The notes: generated by a model from the sequence alone, not told the origin. DNA of 64,000 nt from Cymodocea nodosa (GCA_036874045.1 CM072338.1:16390501-16454500), one strand, 5' to 3'; counted from the stretch's first letter, positions 10,601 through 20,983 are shown. A program made the numbers and translations.

Positions 10601-12876
10601 TCTAAACTTGGAGCTATGAAGAGATGAACCTTCGGGAGTAAAACTGGCTTAGATGGGCAGTCTTATCGTTGATATTGGTGAAAAAGAAGCTGGTGGGCTA
10701 TTGTCGACTGATGGTGAGACTAGTTAATGTCTCAAAGAGGAACTTGTGGGGTGACAATAAAAGGAAGAAATCATCTGGGGTCAAAGATCTAGAGTTTTAT
10801 GGCGAAAAGTTGGTTATTGGAATGCCAAATTTTTCCACGAACTTGCATCCCACCATCAGCAACTTTATCAATGTGGTCCTATCACCATTAGGGGGGACTT
10901 ACATAGAGAGAGATGGTATAAGGCAACACATTGAGAGTTATTTTGTATGCCACTCGAGCAAGAAGAGGATGTGCTTCTTTGAATTGCGTAACCCTGGTTT
11001 CCAATAGTTATGTTCAACTCAATCTTAGTGATTTGAAGAGGAATTATCCAAAGAAGTGAAATGAGATTTTCGCTTGTTTGGTGACAAGGTGTTTGGACTA
11101 GATGACTTTCCTAGCTTTTCTTCTGAGACCTAATCAACAGGGATGTCATGCAAATCATGAGATTTCCATTGCAATGGTGATGATACCAGATATGCTAATA
11201 AAACTTTCTTCACCTTAATTCCCAAGATTTAGGGAGCTTCAGATATTATGTAGTTCAAATCGATTAGTCTCTTCAATGCTTGCTACAAAATTGTGGCTAA
11301 ATGCTTAGCGGAGAACTATTAAACTGCCTTTGTGGTGGGCTGTCAAATTTTGAATGGTTTTCTGGTTTCTTATGAATGCATCAAGACTAGATAGAGAGAA
11401 AAATATGGGTTTGGTCTAGAAATTAGATATTGTAGAGGTGTACAATAATGCTTGAAATTGTTTGGAATAGGCATGATGTTGCATGGGTTTGGGCATCAAG
11501 TGGCGAGATTGAATTGGTTATTTTGTGATTTCAGCTTCTTTTTCTGTGCTGGTCAATGGCTGCCCCATAGGCAAATTTGGTTGTGGTTGTGGGCTTTGGT
11601 AGGTAGACCCTGCCTTACCATTTTTGTTTGTGCTTGTGGTAGGAGTTTTTGGGTGCGTGTGTCATAATGTCGAAGTTAATGGCCTAATAAGGGATTTTGC
11701 TAGAAGAGAGGAGCCTCAAATGTCACTTTCAGATTGGGGCTATTTTTTTGTGAATCAAAATAAGAGCAAATTGGGGTTATTTGGAGTGACCACAATGCTC
11801 AGAATCAACTTTCAGATGCATCAATGGCTAGAGAGCAACAACAGAATCTTTTGAGGTTTACATGATGATGATGGTGATCATTTCATTTCAAAGGTACCTG
11901 CTTGTGTGACTGAATGGACCAAATCTTGGTGAGGTGGGGCAGCCATGGATGATGCACTATTGGAATGGCTAGAGCCCGTTTGTCATCTTTTTGGGTGGGT
12001 GGTTTCTTTCCCTTTTATTTTCTTTGAGTTTCTTCCTTGATGCCTGTTGTTCCTTTTGTTAATCTGTTTTGTCTAACTAGCCTAGAACTTGTGCAGGCCC
12101 TATTTTTATTGATTTGAATATATTCTCTTTTGGTGTTCAAAAAAATCACAAGCTGGTTTGGGGATTCGTTCACATAGCTCCCTCATCTTTAGAAAGTTCA
12201 ACGTTGGAAGTAGGGGCAGATACCAGAAATGTGTTTCGGTTTGTTTTATTTTTATCTTCTAGTTTTGTTATGTGACATATATATTGTCAAAGTGATCAAA
12301 TGGGTGGCTTGGTCATCTCAAGGGAAGTTGGATTATTTCTTGTCCGTATTGATCCGAAGGAGACAAAATGAATAACTAAAGATAGCTTTTGATGTTAAAA
12401 TAGCTTAGCCCTATGTATGGGATGATTTTCCCACATATATTAGCTCTGAACCAGTTATGGTTTAAATTGTTATTAGTTATTGGGGATCAAACCTAAGAGG
12501 TTTTTTTACGCAAAACATTTCAAGTACTAAAATTTGCCAATGTTTGTTTATGGGTGTCTGTTGGTCTACGGTGTTTCAAAACTTTTAAATTTTGATCATT
12601 TGTTTAACAACATTGATCATAGAATTTGAAACAAGATTTATTACTATCAATTGGTAAACGAAGAACTCATTATGACTTTATGATGAAGGTAAGGCTGAGG
12701 TAAGCCTTGTGAGGGGAACCAACATATTCTATCAATTTGTTTTCCTTTCTCATTTCTTTTTGGATTGCACAGATGATAGTGAAGGAGATTCCACAGAGAT
12801 GGAAATGGAGGTCGAAATTCCTCAGAAACCAATCTTGAAGAGGCTTCGCAGAGGCCTGTTGCGAAGGCGAAAGTAG
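1601..12876 (+). CDS. CW-type zinc-finger protein, 3' part of the gene (three visible exons)
   Basis: Visible exons are 1601-1713, 2472-2791 and 12773-12876, together 178 codons plus a TAG stop. The first exon carries the start of a CW domain (WVQCYKCRKW). The second completes it (EWFCYMHPFNGLC), giving the four zinc-binding cysteines and the tryptophans of the family. CW domains bind methylated lysine 4 of histone H3, so a nuclear chromatin-reader role is expected. After the domain comes a Lys/Arg/Ser-rich linker, and the last exon adds an acidic stretch (DDSEGDSTEMEME) and a basic C-terminus ending LLRRRK. Splice phases fit exactly: TG|G restores the CW tryptophan, and G|AT restores an aspartate across the 10 kb intron 2. 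Donors are GTATAT and GTAAAA; acceptors end TACAG and GCACAG. The N-terminal part is missing. The exact subfamily was not recognised. It could also be a pseudogene fragment, but no frame break is seen. Confidence 0.72.
3040..3158 (+). mobile_element. Left part of an RTE LINE remnant interrupted by copia
   Basis: The sequence just left of the copia LTR (TTTATTAGAAATAAAG, then GTTACACC) matches the same stretch of the RTE copy at about 8850-8890. The reading continues after the copia element at 8181 with TATTGAAGATAAG. Removing copia and one ACACC copy restores the LINE motif V-x-P-I-E-D-K. The left edge of this remnant is uncertain. Confidence 0.55.
3159..3282 (-). repeat. 3' LTR of the copia element (124 bp)
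   Basis: Begins TGTACAAACTAATTTTCC and ends ACAGTAACA. It matches 8052-8175 along its full length with about nine substitutions and no indels. 124 bp is short for a copia LTR. Immediately inside it lies the polypurine tract (- strand TTGAGGGAG, about 3283-3291). Confidence 0.93.
3576..5170 (-). pseudogene. copia reverse transcriptase and RNase H, broken
   Basis: On the - strand, 4322-4615 shows the copia RT core (LVACGFSQEFGLNYTKTFSP, then QLDVKNAFLYGDLEE). About 3957-4240 holds the catalytic region and the YFLGIE block, and 3576-3824 the RNase H start (YSDAGYVGD, RKSTSGFC, SSTEAKY). The normal YVDD box reads YVD-ILLT at about 4224-4240, so the second catalytic aspartate is absent. 4723-5166 is the low-complexity linker after integrase. 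Several stops and frameshifts separate these blocks, so no functional polymerase can be made. Confidence 0.92.
5288..6203 (-). pseudogene. copia pre-integrase and integrase, broken
   Basis: The - strand fragments include the GAG-pre-integrase segment (SRVYYLLHDDVPQG, 5958-6203), a Cys-x2-Cys zinc-binding piece followed by LGKH, and the integrase core blocks IHCDVWG and HHYYVIFIDDHTR. The reading is split between frames by indels in 5288-5899. The enzyme joins element DNA to the target; this copy cannot be translated as one protein. Confidence 0.88.
6240..7550 (-). pseudogene. copia Gag and protease, broken
   Basis: Gag starts near 7550 on the - strand. It contains KLNGSNY-like and YKDWL motifs and a QGNRTCQEHYTYIRGL block, as in copia Gag. 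A complete zinc knuckle (C-x2-C-x4-H-x4-C: CQWC, then GHRFDKC) lies at about 6580-6625. The protease motif DSGASSH is at about 6335-6360. A 151-bp tandem duplication (7155-7455) shifts the frame near the N-terminus, and the C-terminal part runs into a second frame. Confidence 0.9.
7151..7455. repeat. 151-bp tandem duplication inside copia gag
   Basis: The stretch starting GTCATCTGCCAACCAATCC at 7151 recurs at 7302 as GTCATCTACCAACCAATCC, and similarity continues to about 7455 (both copies end near AAATGCCAGT). The spacing is 151 bp, not a multiple of three, so it destroys the gag frame. The two copies have about 10 substitutions, so the duplication is old. Confidence 0.9.
8035..8051 (-). promoter_or_regulatory. 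copia primer-binding site
   Basis: Directly inside the 5' LTR the - strand reads TGGTATCAGTAGC. The first nine bases match the primer site complementary to the 3' end of plant initiator methionine tRNA, the usual primer of plant copia elements. Confidence 0.85.
8052..8175 (-). repeat. 5' LTR of the copia element (124 bp)
   Basis: Partner of 3159-3282, same length, TG...CA ends, followed by the ACACC target duplication at 8176-8180. Confidence 0.93.
8181..8450 (+). mobile_element. RTE LINE remnant, part right of copia
   Basis: Continues the LINE interrupted by copia: the + strand reads IEDK, then ILRRSINVLIRRRDLI, matching the C-terminal end of plant RTE reverse transcriptase (WFGH-x-x-RR). 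It ends in a tail resembling that of the neighbouring copy near 9110 (GTGGTTGAACTCA-like). Confidence 0.7.
8450..9170 (+). mobile_element. RTE-type LINE remnant, C-terminal reverse transcriptase
   Basis: The open stretch 8795-9025 encodes ILKWMSGNIIRDKLK, RVASIEDKKKENQVRWFGH and ILRR. This is the hallmark C-terminus of plant RTE reverse transcriptases (LRWMSG...IEDKMREN-x-LRWFGH). Upstream, 8460-8790 is degenerate coding sequence of the same protein with stops. The same segment recurs at 63540-64000. It is not expressed as a full protein. Confidence 0.82.
9230..10150 (-). mobile_element. RTE-type LINE remnant on the opposite strand
   Basis: The reverse complement of about 9490-9545 reads FIELKKAYNRVP, the conserved RTE block (normally FIDLEKAYDRVP). 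Similar degenerate reading extends on either side with many stops. The same - strand family recurs inside an intron at 23340-23990. Confidence 0.72.
10660..12150 (+). mobile_element. L1-type LINE remnant
   Basis: Around 11190-11420 the + strand reads, across frame breaks, NKTFFTLIPKI, FKSISLFNACYKIVAKCLAE and AFVVGCQILNGFLVSYECIK. This is the reverse transcriptase region of plant L1 elements (NKT-x-ITLIPK ... RPISLCNV-YKI ... AFV-GRQI-D). The 112-codon open stretch 10669-11007 upstream has no motif I recognise but lies where L1 sequence would be. A possible 3' end lies near 12100-12150. Heavily decayed. Confidence 0.7.
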
Positions 12877-15280
12877 TGATGAGATAACTAAAATCTCCAG
12901 GTTAGATTTTGTTGGAATATGTCAATTTGCATTATTTTTCTTTTCACATGCAATTTCGTGTTTTTTCCTTTTTCTGAGATCAAACAAATTTTGATTTTTT
13001 AATCTCAGGCTTGGGTTTGCAGTTGACTCCCGCTATTGTGCAGTTACTTGACATGCTTTTATTTTGGCATTTGAGGTTCGATGTTTGCTTCATTAGTCTA
13101 ACATATGTACATGGTTTGAGGATTGCTCAGAGAGGGAACTGATAAGAAACACTAGACCCGTTCTCTTGCGTAGCCCTAACATTGCCTGCAAGCCTCATGT
13201 AAGCAGTTCTTTTTGGGGGTGTGAAATTGTGAATAGATTTGCCACTTTTTGTATAGTTGATATTTGCCTTGTAGAGGTTTATTGTTATAAGCTCTCTTTT
13301 TGATACGTTATTTCCTTAGCTTTGATTCTGACAGTTCGCTCTGTTGTGAGATTAGTGGCTAAGAAGTGAGGTTCGGAATGGAGAATTGAATATCAGAAAT
13401 TGGAAATTTTTGGCAGAACTTAAAATTACGTCTACTCCAGTTCACGCTTTCCTCCTGTCTTTTCTGTGCAATCCAATAATTTTTGTATATTATGTGACTT
13501 GTCTATTATAGGCAGGCACGATGTTGGCAATTTTGTTCCATGTGATAAGCGGAATTCTTTAAATTTCTATGGAATGGCTTAATTTATTTATTTTTATATT
13601 GAAGAATGTTGCCTGATTGTTTACTACGTTTTAACCTTCCATTGATGTTTTGATTGATTTATTTTATGGAACAGTTCTTTGGCGGTTGTTGAGATTACTT
13701 TTGAGATTTCAGTTGATCCATGCTTTTATTCCTTTCTTGTTGATGATCGTGTATAATTAATTTCCTTGAGTGCTAAGGTTAGACTTACCACGGAGGATTG
13801 TTCTACTTTTTTGCGCCAAAAAGGTATTTAAAATTTACCAATTTGAAATTTGAAGTTCTACGAAGCAACCTTTGCTTGCTAATTTATGTAGTTGAACTCG
13901 GTTAACTTCCAAATTTTGACGATAATATTTTCTTACCGTGTTCACAAGAAGTTTGCTTGTGTATTTTATCCACGAATGACACTCAGTTGCGTAAGCATGT
14001 AACAGTTGTTTTTCCAAAATCGGTTAACTTGTTGGCATCATCGGTCGTTCTGATTTTAGTATACAATTAGTTGTAGATGTTTAATTTGATGAACTTCTAT
14101 TTTTACGGTACTCACGGTTTGAAGAAGACACTGATGATATTAGATCTATTTCCAACCCGTTGTGCGGTACTTAACTGGATTTATGGACGGGAGGATAATT
14201 TTTTATTGAAGTTTTTAGTTAATACGGGAGATTGCTCATGCTTCCTCTCGTTGTCAAAACACCTTGTTTGGTAACGATTATTTTAATATCTTGTAAGAAA
14301 ATAAATTAGTGTTTTTAAAAAGTTGTAGAATTTAATTCTCTTCTATCCACTGTTTTAATTTCAAAATTATTGTAATATTCTTAAATTGATGTATAGAAAC
14401 ATGATTATAGTTATTGAAAATTGTGAATGTTTTTCTGTACATTTGTTGAAATGGTTGTTACCAAATGGTCTTTAAGTTGTACATTTATATACATAATAGT
14501 TGTGTAGGATATCATTACACCCAACATTTCTAAAAATGATTAGTCGTGATTTGAATATTGTTTGTTAATGCTATGTTTAAATGGGCACTTGATACGTCCA
14601 AAATGGAGTTTACACTCTTGGGAAGATACTTAAGGATGATATTTGTTTCCTCACTTCTAAGGATTGCAATGGAGTTGATGTGCCTTACAAATCAAGAAGG
14701 CGTACAAAGCATTATTCATATGATGTGCTTTACATTTTCTTTTTTCAATAATTATAACTTTTGTATTACCAGAAATTTTAGTAAAATTATGAGTACTATT
14801 ATTCTTAATCAACTGTCATTAGAGTTACATTGACATTTGTAAGTTTAATATGACTTCTAGTAAGTGGAGATTTGCTGCGTGCGGCTATTACCGTGGTTTT
14901 CTGAATTATGACCTTTCGAATCCGGACCGTATCTTCCCTTCGCCTTCAAATATTTATTGTTTATATCATCCGAATTTGTCTTCAACCTTATCCAAATTTA
15001 GTTTATTTGCATGTTTTTCTAATGGCATCAGAGTCGAAACACAGAATATCACCAATTCGGCATTTCAGGGTATTGTTCACATGAGCCTAGGACATGCTTT
15101 TCCAGGGGCAACCATCCTACAACATACGTACTTATGGGTATAGAGAACACAAAATAATTTGAAATCAAGGTCTTTCATTTCTATTTTTGGCATACTGATT
15201 GTAATCATAATTTCACTAAATTCTTTCTTCTCAAGGTTTCCACATTGGGCGGGTATTTTTTACTTTTACCTTCACCAACC
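12877..15280. other. 3' flank of the CW gene and intergenic DNA
   Basis: The first few hundred bases should be CW 3' UTR. Open stretches at 14077-14274, 14558-14833 and 14850-15143 encode no motif I recognise and lack splice context, so they are not called as genes. Confidence 0.45.
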
Positions 15281-15900
15281 ATGTTGTTCACCAATGCTTA
15301 CCATGGTCATTATCGTTGTGCTCCACATCAATACCATCAATCACCACTGCTACCATTAATTATCGTCACCATTATTATTGCTCATCATTGCCATTAATTC
15401 TCATCATCATTAGTATTACTACTTTCATTGTGTAGCGTCATTCATCTTCATGGTGTACCACTATTCATTTTCCCTGTAAACTAATCTCATCATTATTACC
15501 TGCAATCACTATTACTACTATTACCATTGTCGTTAGTCACCATTGACTACTGTCAAATGTCATCCGCTATAAGCAATAATATTTGCCATCATCTAGGGCA
15601 CCTTATCGTCTACCAATAAAAACAATGTTGTGGACTATTACCATCATTGTTTCCCTCTACCACTATTGTTGGTGACAAGCACCGCCACTAACGTTAGTCA
15701 ACAACATTACCATTGCTGGCGTCAAACACCACTGCCACCACCATTGCTGCTCGCCACTAGGGTTTTCATCGTTCATTATCGATCACCTCTCATTACTATC
15801 CATCAACCTTAGTGCCATCCACCACCGCCTTATTGTCGTCATTACCATCAACCACCGCCACCGCAACCCACCACCTACCACCCACCACCACTATTATACT
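15281..15900. repeat. Degenerate CAC/CAT/ATT trinucleotide-rich tract
   Basis: Roughly 600 bp dominated by imperfect CAC, CAT, ACC and ATT triplets on the + strand (runs such as CACCACCGCCACCGCAACC). Frames here look open only because of the composition (His/Tyr/Pro-rich). Best seen as a decayed microsatellite cluster. Confidence 0.75.
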
Positions 15901-16019
15901 ATTTTTCCTTCTAATTATGTTTCAAGCAAAAGTAATGGAAAATAACCATTTCATTCTCACCACAATTCCATTTTAAATTTCATTCTATTCCATCTTACCT
16001 TAAATGTACCAAATGCAGC

Positions 16020-16710
16020 ATTAGAATTTAAAACATAAGATGAAGTAATGTTCTAAAGTGTTTAATTTATTATAATCAATTTTCAAAGCTTATAATAATA
16101 AAATTCAAGTATTACAATCTAATTAAAGAATGTAATTCAATTACATCACATTACATGTAGATTACAGACAAACCAAATATGTCCTTAATGTAATATGATT
16201 AGATTACTTTTATGTAACCAAATTACAATATTAGATAATCAAATATAAATTAATAATAAGATTATATAAAAAAATTAATTTTATCATTTAAGCTCATGCT
16301 TACTGATTGAGTGATATCCCAAAGAATTTAATTTCTTACGACCAAATTACAAAGCTTATAATCATCAAAAATCAAATATTGCAGCCTTGTCAAGAAATAT
16401 AATTCAATTACATTATATTAAATTAGATAATACATTACATTCATCCAAACATACCCGTAGTGTAATTGAATCACATTTTCTCAATTAGATTATTAAATTT
16501 TGGCAATCAATTAAAAACCATTAATTAGAATATAAAAGTATCAATTTCATCATTCAAATTTACGTATGATCAGTCGAATGATAAAATAATCAACATACTT
16601 TCTTATAACCAATATTCAAAATTGTATTTACAACAAATTCAAATATCTCAATCTAATCATGACTTATAATTAAATTGAATTACTTTATATCAAGTGTAGA
16701 CTACCGTGAA
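16020..16710. repeat. AT-rich repeats with palindromic GTAAT/ATTAC motifs
   Basis: Three diverged blocks start near 16070, 16345 and 16600 with similar text (CCAAATTACAAAGCTTATAA-like), and each contains self-complementary motifs such as TGTAATTCAATTACA. This resembles decayed MITEs. No clean terminal repeats or target duplication could be fixed. Confidence 0.4.
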
Positions 16711-17489
16711 CCAAGCAGAATTTAAGCGAGTGAAATTTCTTGTTGGAGTATTGTTTTATTTTGAAGCTTGTGTTGTAAATTCCATATTCATTTGTCATCA
16801 TACGCCACAAGCTTTATGAACAAGACTTGAGTAATTTACCAGTGTTTGTAAGAAGTCAGTAATTAGACTAAGTGAAAATCTTCTTTAATTTAAGGTTTTT
16901 AAATTTTGTGTCAACATCAATATCATTTTTGTGTCAACACAACTTCTAGACGACTGCCAACACCAATGGAAAATTGACACACATCAATGACTGCCTTCGT
17001 ATTTGTGGATGGGTAAAGGTCAAGCCTAACAACAGTGATGGTGGTTGGTTTGGGCGTGGTTGGAATCAGAGCCTCGATAAGAAGGATTAGGTATTTGAAC
17101 TTTATAATCAAACACAATGACACGAATGATACTATCATTTTCGTATTATTTTATTTATGACACCAGGCTGACATTCATATTCAATCAGCAACATTGTCTT
17201 TTATCCTTGAAAGAAGACACACCACCTTATTTACTATTTACATGTAAGATAAAATCCTTTTAATTGATATTGTCCGGATGATAACAACACCAGTTGTGAA
17301 CATCCGAAACAACAACAATTTCCTCTAGTTGAACGATTGGGATGACAAACAAACCTGGTGAGTTTTAGATTTCCCAGCCTACAAACATCACTAATCATAA
17401 AGGGCAAGCAATAAAGAAAGTACTAGACACAGAATTTACCTCAACAATGCCCGCAAAATACAACCAGCCAGATGAACGATCCTTCGGTC
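16711..17489. other. Intergenic DNA, probable 3' flank of the 337-aa gene
   Basis: No coding signal. The open stretch 16923-17138 on the - strand has no recognisable motif. The 3' UTR of the - strand gene ending at 17490 should lie in the last few hundred bases. Confidence 0.4.
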
Positions 17490-18503
17490 TCAGTTCCCGC
17501 CAGCGCTCTTCAAAGCCTTCTTTAGTTCCTCATTCACTTCCTCCTTGCCCACACCAGTCACCGTTGTCCGCCCGTTCTTCCAATTCCTCAACACCCCTTT
17601 CCCACCACTACTGTCCTCAGTGCTTTTCCCCTTCCACCTCTCGATTTCTAACCGAAGCTCCTCCACCGCTTTCCTCAGCATCCCTTGCTCTGCCACCAAT
17701 GCTCCCATCTCCGGTGACGTCGTCACCGCTACAGAATTGTTCTGCTTGTTATTCGCCTTCTCCACCTGTAATGCAGTAGTTCGCATCTGTTCAATAGAGA
17801 TTTTCCTCATGACAAGAAGTGGCAGGTCCCTCGGCGAAATCCACGAAGCCAAACGCTTCCTCCCAAGACCATCACCGGCACATTCATCGTTCCTAAACGA
17901 AAGGGGAAGTTCTGATGGCAGCCTCAACCCCCACCGGACCTTTACCGAAGCCTTGCTCTTCAACGGCAGCACGCTATTGGCCGTGATCTCCATGTCTGAG
18001 AGAATCCCATCGATCCCTTTCATCACGGGATACTTGATCGCCCCATGGAGCCCGTTCACCTTCACCGGGGCGTAAGCTCCATTCTCCGCTCCTCTCCCGT
18101 TCACCAGAGGTGAAGGAGCGGAAGGAAGAGTGGAAGAAGCGGTAGCCTTAACGAGGCCGAAGTCGCCCAAGCGAGGCTTGAAATGGAGGAAGAAAGCGGG
18201 GCCGCCACGGGGGGAGAGGAGGCTGAACTCGGCGGACATGGACATGGGGGCGGAGATGGGGGAGCCGAAGGCACCGGTGCCGGTCTTGAGGACGACGGAG
18301 AAAGGGTTGCGGGTGTCATTGGGACGGTAGGAGAGGCGGAGGGCTGGGCCGGAGTCGAAGGAGGTGGACAGGTCGAAGCGGAGGTCGCTCGGGTCGCCAC
18401 CAGCGGAGACGGCGGTGGAGAAGGGGAGGCCGAGGATGCCGATGGGGACCTTCGCCCTCGCCAGGGCCTTCTGGTCGTCGCGGAACTTTATCGACGCCTT
18501 CAT
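17490..18503 (-). CDS. Conserved plant protein of unknown function (337 aa, intronless)
   Basis: A single uninterrupted 337-codon frame that is GC-rich, especially at third positions, starting MKASIKFRDDQKALARAKVP. From general familiarity, an N-terminus like this (MKAS-x-KFR...KVP-x-xILGLPF, then FESGP-like and RPND-x-x-NPFS-x-V-x-KTG-x-G-FGSPIS) occurs in an uncharacterised plant-specific family. The first 220 residues are rich in alternating hydrophobic stretches suggestive of beta structure. The C-terminal third is charged, with a likely helix or coiled coil at about residues 250-290 (AEQGMLRKAVEELRLEIERW), and the protein ends ALKSAGGN. There is no obvious signal peptide or membrane helix. 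The first ATG of the frame is used and matches the family start. Function is not known. Confidence 0.88.
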   Translation of the reverse strand: MKASIKFRDDQKALARAKVPIGILGLPFSTAVSAGGDPSDLRFDLSTSFDSGPALRLSYRPNDTRNPFSVVLKTGTGAFGSPISAPMSMSAEFSLLSPRGGPAFFLHFKPRLGDFGLVKATASSTLPSAPSPLVNGRGAENGAYAPVKVNGLHGAIKYPVMKGIDGILSDMEITANSVLPLKSKASVKVRWGLRLPSELPLSFRNDECAGDGLGRKRLASWISPRDLPLLVMRKISIEQMRTTALQVEKANNKQNNSVAVTTSPEMGALVAEQGMLRKAVEELRLEIERWKGKSTEDSSGGKGVLRNWKNGRTTVTGVGKEEVNEELKKALKSAGGN

Positions 18504-19342
18504 CGCTGGACCGACCTCCGATTAGGGTTTCATTTTTGGGGGGAACGCTGTGTTGCAGATTTGGGTTGTGCGGTGGTGACCGGTTACCGCGGTAGATTTT
18601 CTTTCCCTTTAATGAGTTTCCCAACCATTTATGTCCAGTATAATTTATTAATCGGTTCGGTAAATATCGATATCGTAATAATATCATCATCTATTGAACG
18701 AAGCATTTTCAATAAAAAGAAATAGATTTCTACTTTCAGTTTCGATTCAATTTTAAATACCTCGATTTTTTTACCGGTTTTGCAGTGGACAGGTAAATGC
18801 TGCGAATAAGAATGATGGAAAAGCAATGGATGAGTACTATCGCATTTAAAGGTTTAGAAATTTATAAAATTGTTTCATTCCTCCACTTTATGGTCGTAAG
18901 GATAAACTACTATTATAATTGTATCTTTATTATTATTATTTTTTTAATCTTTTTATCAATATGTATTATTTATCGTAGTACTGAAAATGTTTCTACTAAA
19001 AAATATTTCACAAAGAAATAACTGCCACTTGATTGTTATAAATTCTTTTTAAATATTACATCCAATTTTATTTTAATTAATTGTTTTGATTTCACTTGAG
19101 GTACCATGAAATACCATTAGATTTAATTAAATTATCCATAGCGTTATTAGGGAAAGAGATGAGGAAAAATATCAGAGAGATAGAACAATATTAACAAAAG
19201 AAAAGGTGAAAATATGGGAAAAACATGTTAAAAAGAAGGTGGTCTACCGTTAATATCAGATGCATTATTCAATTGAGTAAGAATATTATCTTTTCTGTAC
19301 ATTTTACTTGTTATTGCAAGAGCTGGGTTGGGCAGCCCTTAC
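18504..19342. other. Intergenic region between two - strand genes
   Basis: 18504-18620 is GC-rich and probably contains the 5' leader and promoter of the 337-aa gene. 18620-19342 is AT-rich with no coding signal. Any 3' exons of the plastid-type gene to the right should be here but were not recognised. Confidence 0.4.
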
Positions 19343-20337
19343 CTTATGCACCAAAGAATAAACTTGTACCACCATGTTGTAATTATCTCAGAAAGCTTGA
19401 TTTCATCATAAGCTACTGATGGAAACCTAATTTTTTTTCTTAAAGAATATAAGACTGTTTTCATGGGGATGTCATTCCATTTTATTTGAGAAGAGAACAA
19501 AGAGGCTTATCACAGAGAAAGTTATCTTGGTTCACCAAAAGCCCTCAAGGATACACCTTTCAATGACATGTTGGTTTTTCAACTTGGAAATGACATTGAA
19601 ACTAATGTCAAGCAATTCTGTTAACACAAGTTGATTTTTTTCCTATGTTTCCAAAATTGCATCAAGACATGGAAAAATTTTAGTAACATATGTTTTGTTT
19701 TCAGCACACCAAAATTCCACAAAAAATTGAAGTTAAACTCCTTGCTTTGTACCAAAATTCCACACAGGGCACGTGCTGATGTGCCCTAGAGATCTCAACA
19801 AGGTTACACCACTACAGCCAAGACTTAATAGGTATTGCTAAAAATCGATGCTAGTTCAACAATTTCTAATATTGTTGGATCTTAATTTTGTGATGGAAAG
19901 TAGAAGTTAGAGCTTATGTATCATAGGAAAAGATTTCACATCAGTATAAACATTGCATGAAAAATATAAAACTGCATATCCTACAAGTCCAAGTTAATAG
20001 CTCTGAAAAGAAAATGTGAATAAGAGAAAAGATAACAAAGGCACATAAGTACAAGGATAAGTAGCAAACCCATCAGATCAGTTGGGATTCCAGAGGCAAC
20101 AGCTTTATCAGTTTCCCCAGACATAGCTGCTCTTACGATGACCTTATCATGCTTGACAGGAGCACATGTAATTTGATGGCTAAAAGGCTTAAGTGAGACA
20201 TGAGATGAGTTCGACAGAATATTTCCCCAGGGCCTGGCAACTAGTGTCATGATAATTCTTTTGAAAGAACTCCTAGCGGAAGAAACACAGGTATTAGTGG
20301 TCGCCATCTGCAGTCCTGAGCTTGTTGTTGCTGCCAT
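19343..20337 (-). CDS. Unrecognised small protein with a probable plastid transit peptide (two visible exons, 3' end not found)
   Basis: Exon 20070-20337 encodes 89 residues from an ATG at 20337 (MAATTSSGLQMATTNTC...). The first 65 or so residues are rich in Ser, Thr and basic residues and almost free of acidic ones, followed by VIVRAAMSGETDK, as in a chloroplast transit peptide with its cleavage region. The donor is ATGG|GTTTGC. A second exon, 19343-19415, follows an acceptor CATCAG and continues in phase (VAYDEIKLSEII, TTWWYKFILWCIR), ending at a strong donor AAG|GTAAGG. The aromatic TTWWYKFILW segment may be a membrane anchor. The remaining exon or exons were not found, so the gene may be truncated. 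The family is not recognised. Confidence 0.5.
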
Positions 20338-20983
20338 CTTTCTCAACGGATACAAACGGCAATAAATGGAGTATCTACACATTAAAAGGTGAATTTCACA
20401 ACTCAATTTTACATTTTACCCAAATGATATGATCAAACGAAACCCTAGGCATTTAAGATGCAGAGGAATTCCACATTCTTCGTACATGAAACGAAGTTGA
20501 AAAACCTTTCCGTCACTCCAGCTTTGGAGTTGCACATAATTTCGGCAAACTGCAAACTCCGTGTAAATCGGGAGAAATGTATCCAGCCTTCCAAATAGTC
20601 AAAAAATGAGAGAGAGAGGACTCTAACAAAAAAACACATTTAAACCAATTGCAATAAGTTGGTTGATTAACACTTTGTTGACAGAGACAATAACACCTGT
20701 GATTTCTATTTTGAACTTTAATGAACGCAAGGACCACTACTATTATCAAAAAAACCACGCAAACACACATTACCAGTATTCCGAAACAAATCGAACATGC
20801 CGAAAAGAAGGAACCTTATACGAGATGTCCAACACTCAGAGCTCCCACCATTTCAAACGAGAGGAGTCTGCCATCTTACAGATCTAAAGCCGCATTGACG
20901 ATCTACGAAGCAAGACAACCTAGAATCCAGCCAAATAGTGTACTTGACGACTGTGCATTTCCCGAAAAGTAGGAAGAAAACCT

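Larger units (their letters stand above)
2792..12772 (+). other. Transposon-filled intron 2 of the CW gene (about 10 kb)
   Basis: Inferred from the matching donor at 2792 (CTTG|GTAAAA) and acceptor at 12771-12772 (TTGCACAG). It contains, in order, an RTE LINE remnant interrupted by a copia element, a second RTE remnant, an opposite-strand RTE reverse transcriptase remnant and an L1-type remnant. Additional small exons inside cannot be ruled out. Confidence 0.6.

Noticed and set aside
15630-15812. His/Pro/Tyr-rich small protein
   Set aside because: Product of the CAC/CAT triplet composition; no start context or neighbouring exon.
19230-19298. Third exon of the plastid-type gene (RKDNILTQLNASDI... 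to a stop)
   Set aside because: The phase fits, but the implied intron would be only about 48 bp, shorter than normal plant introns.
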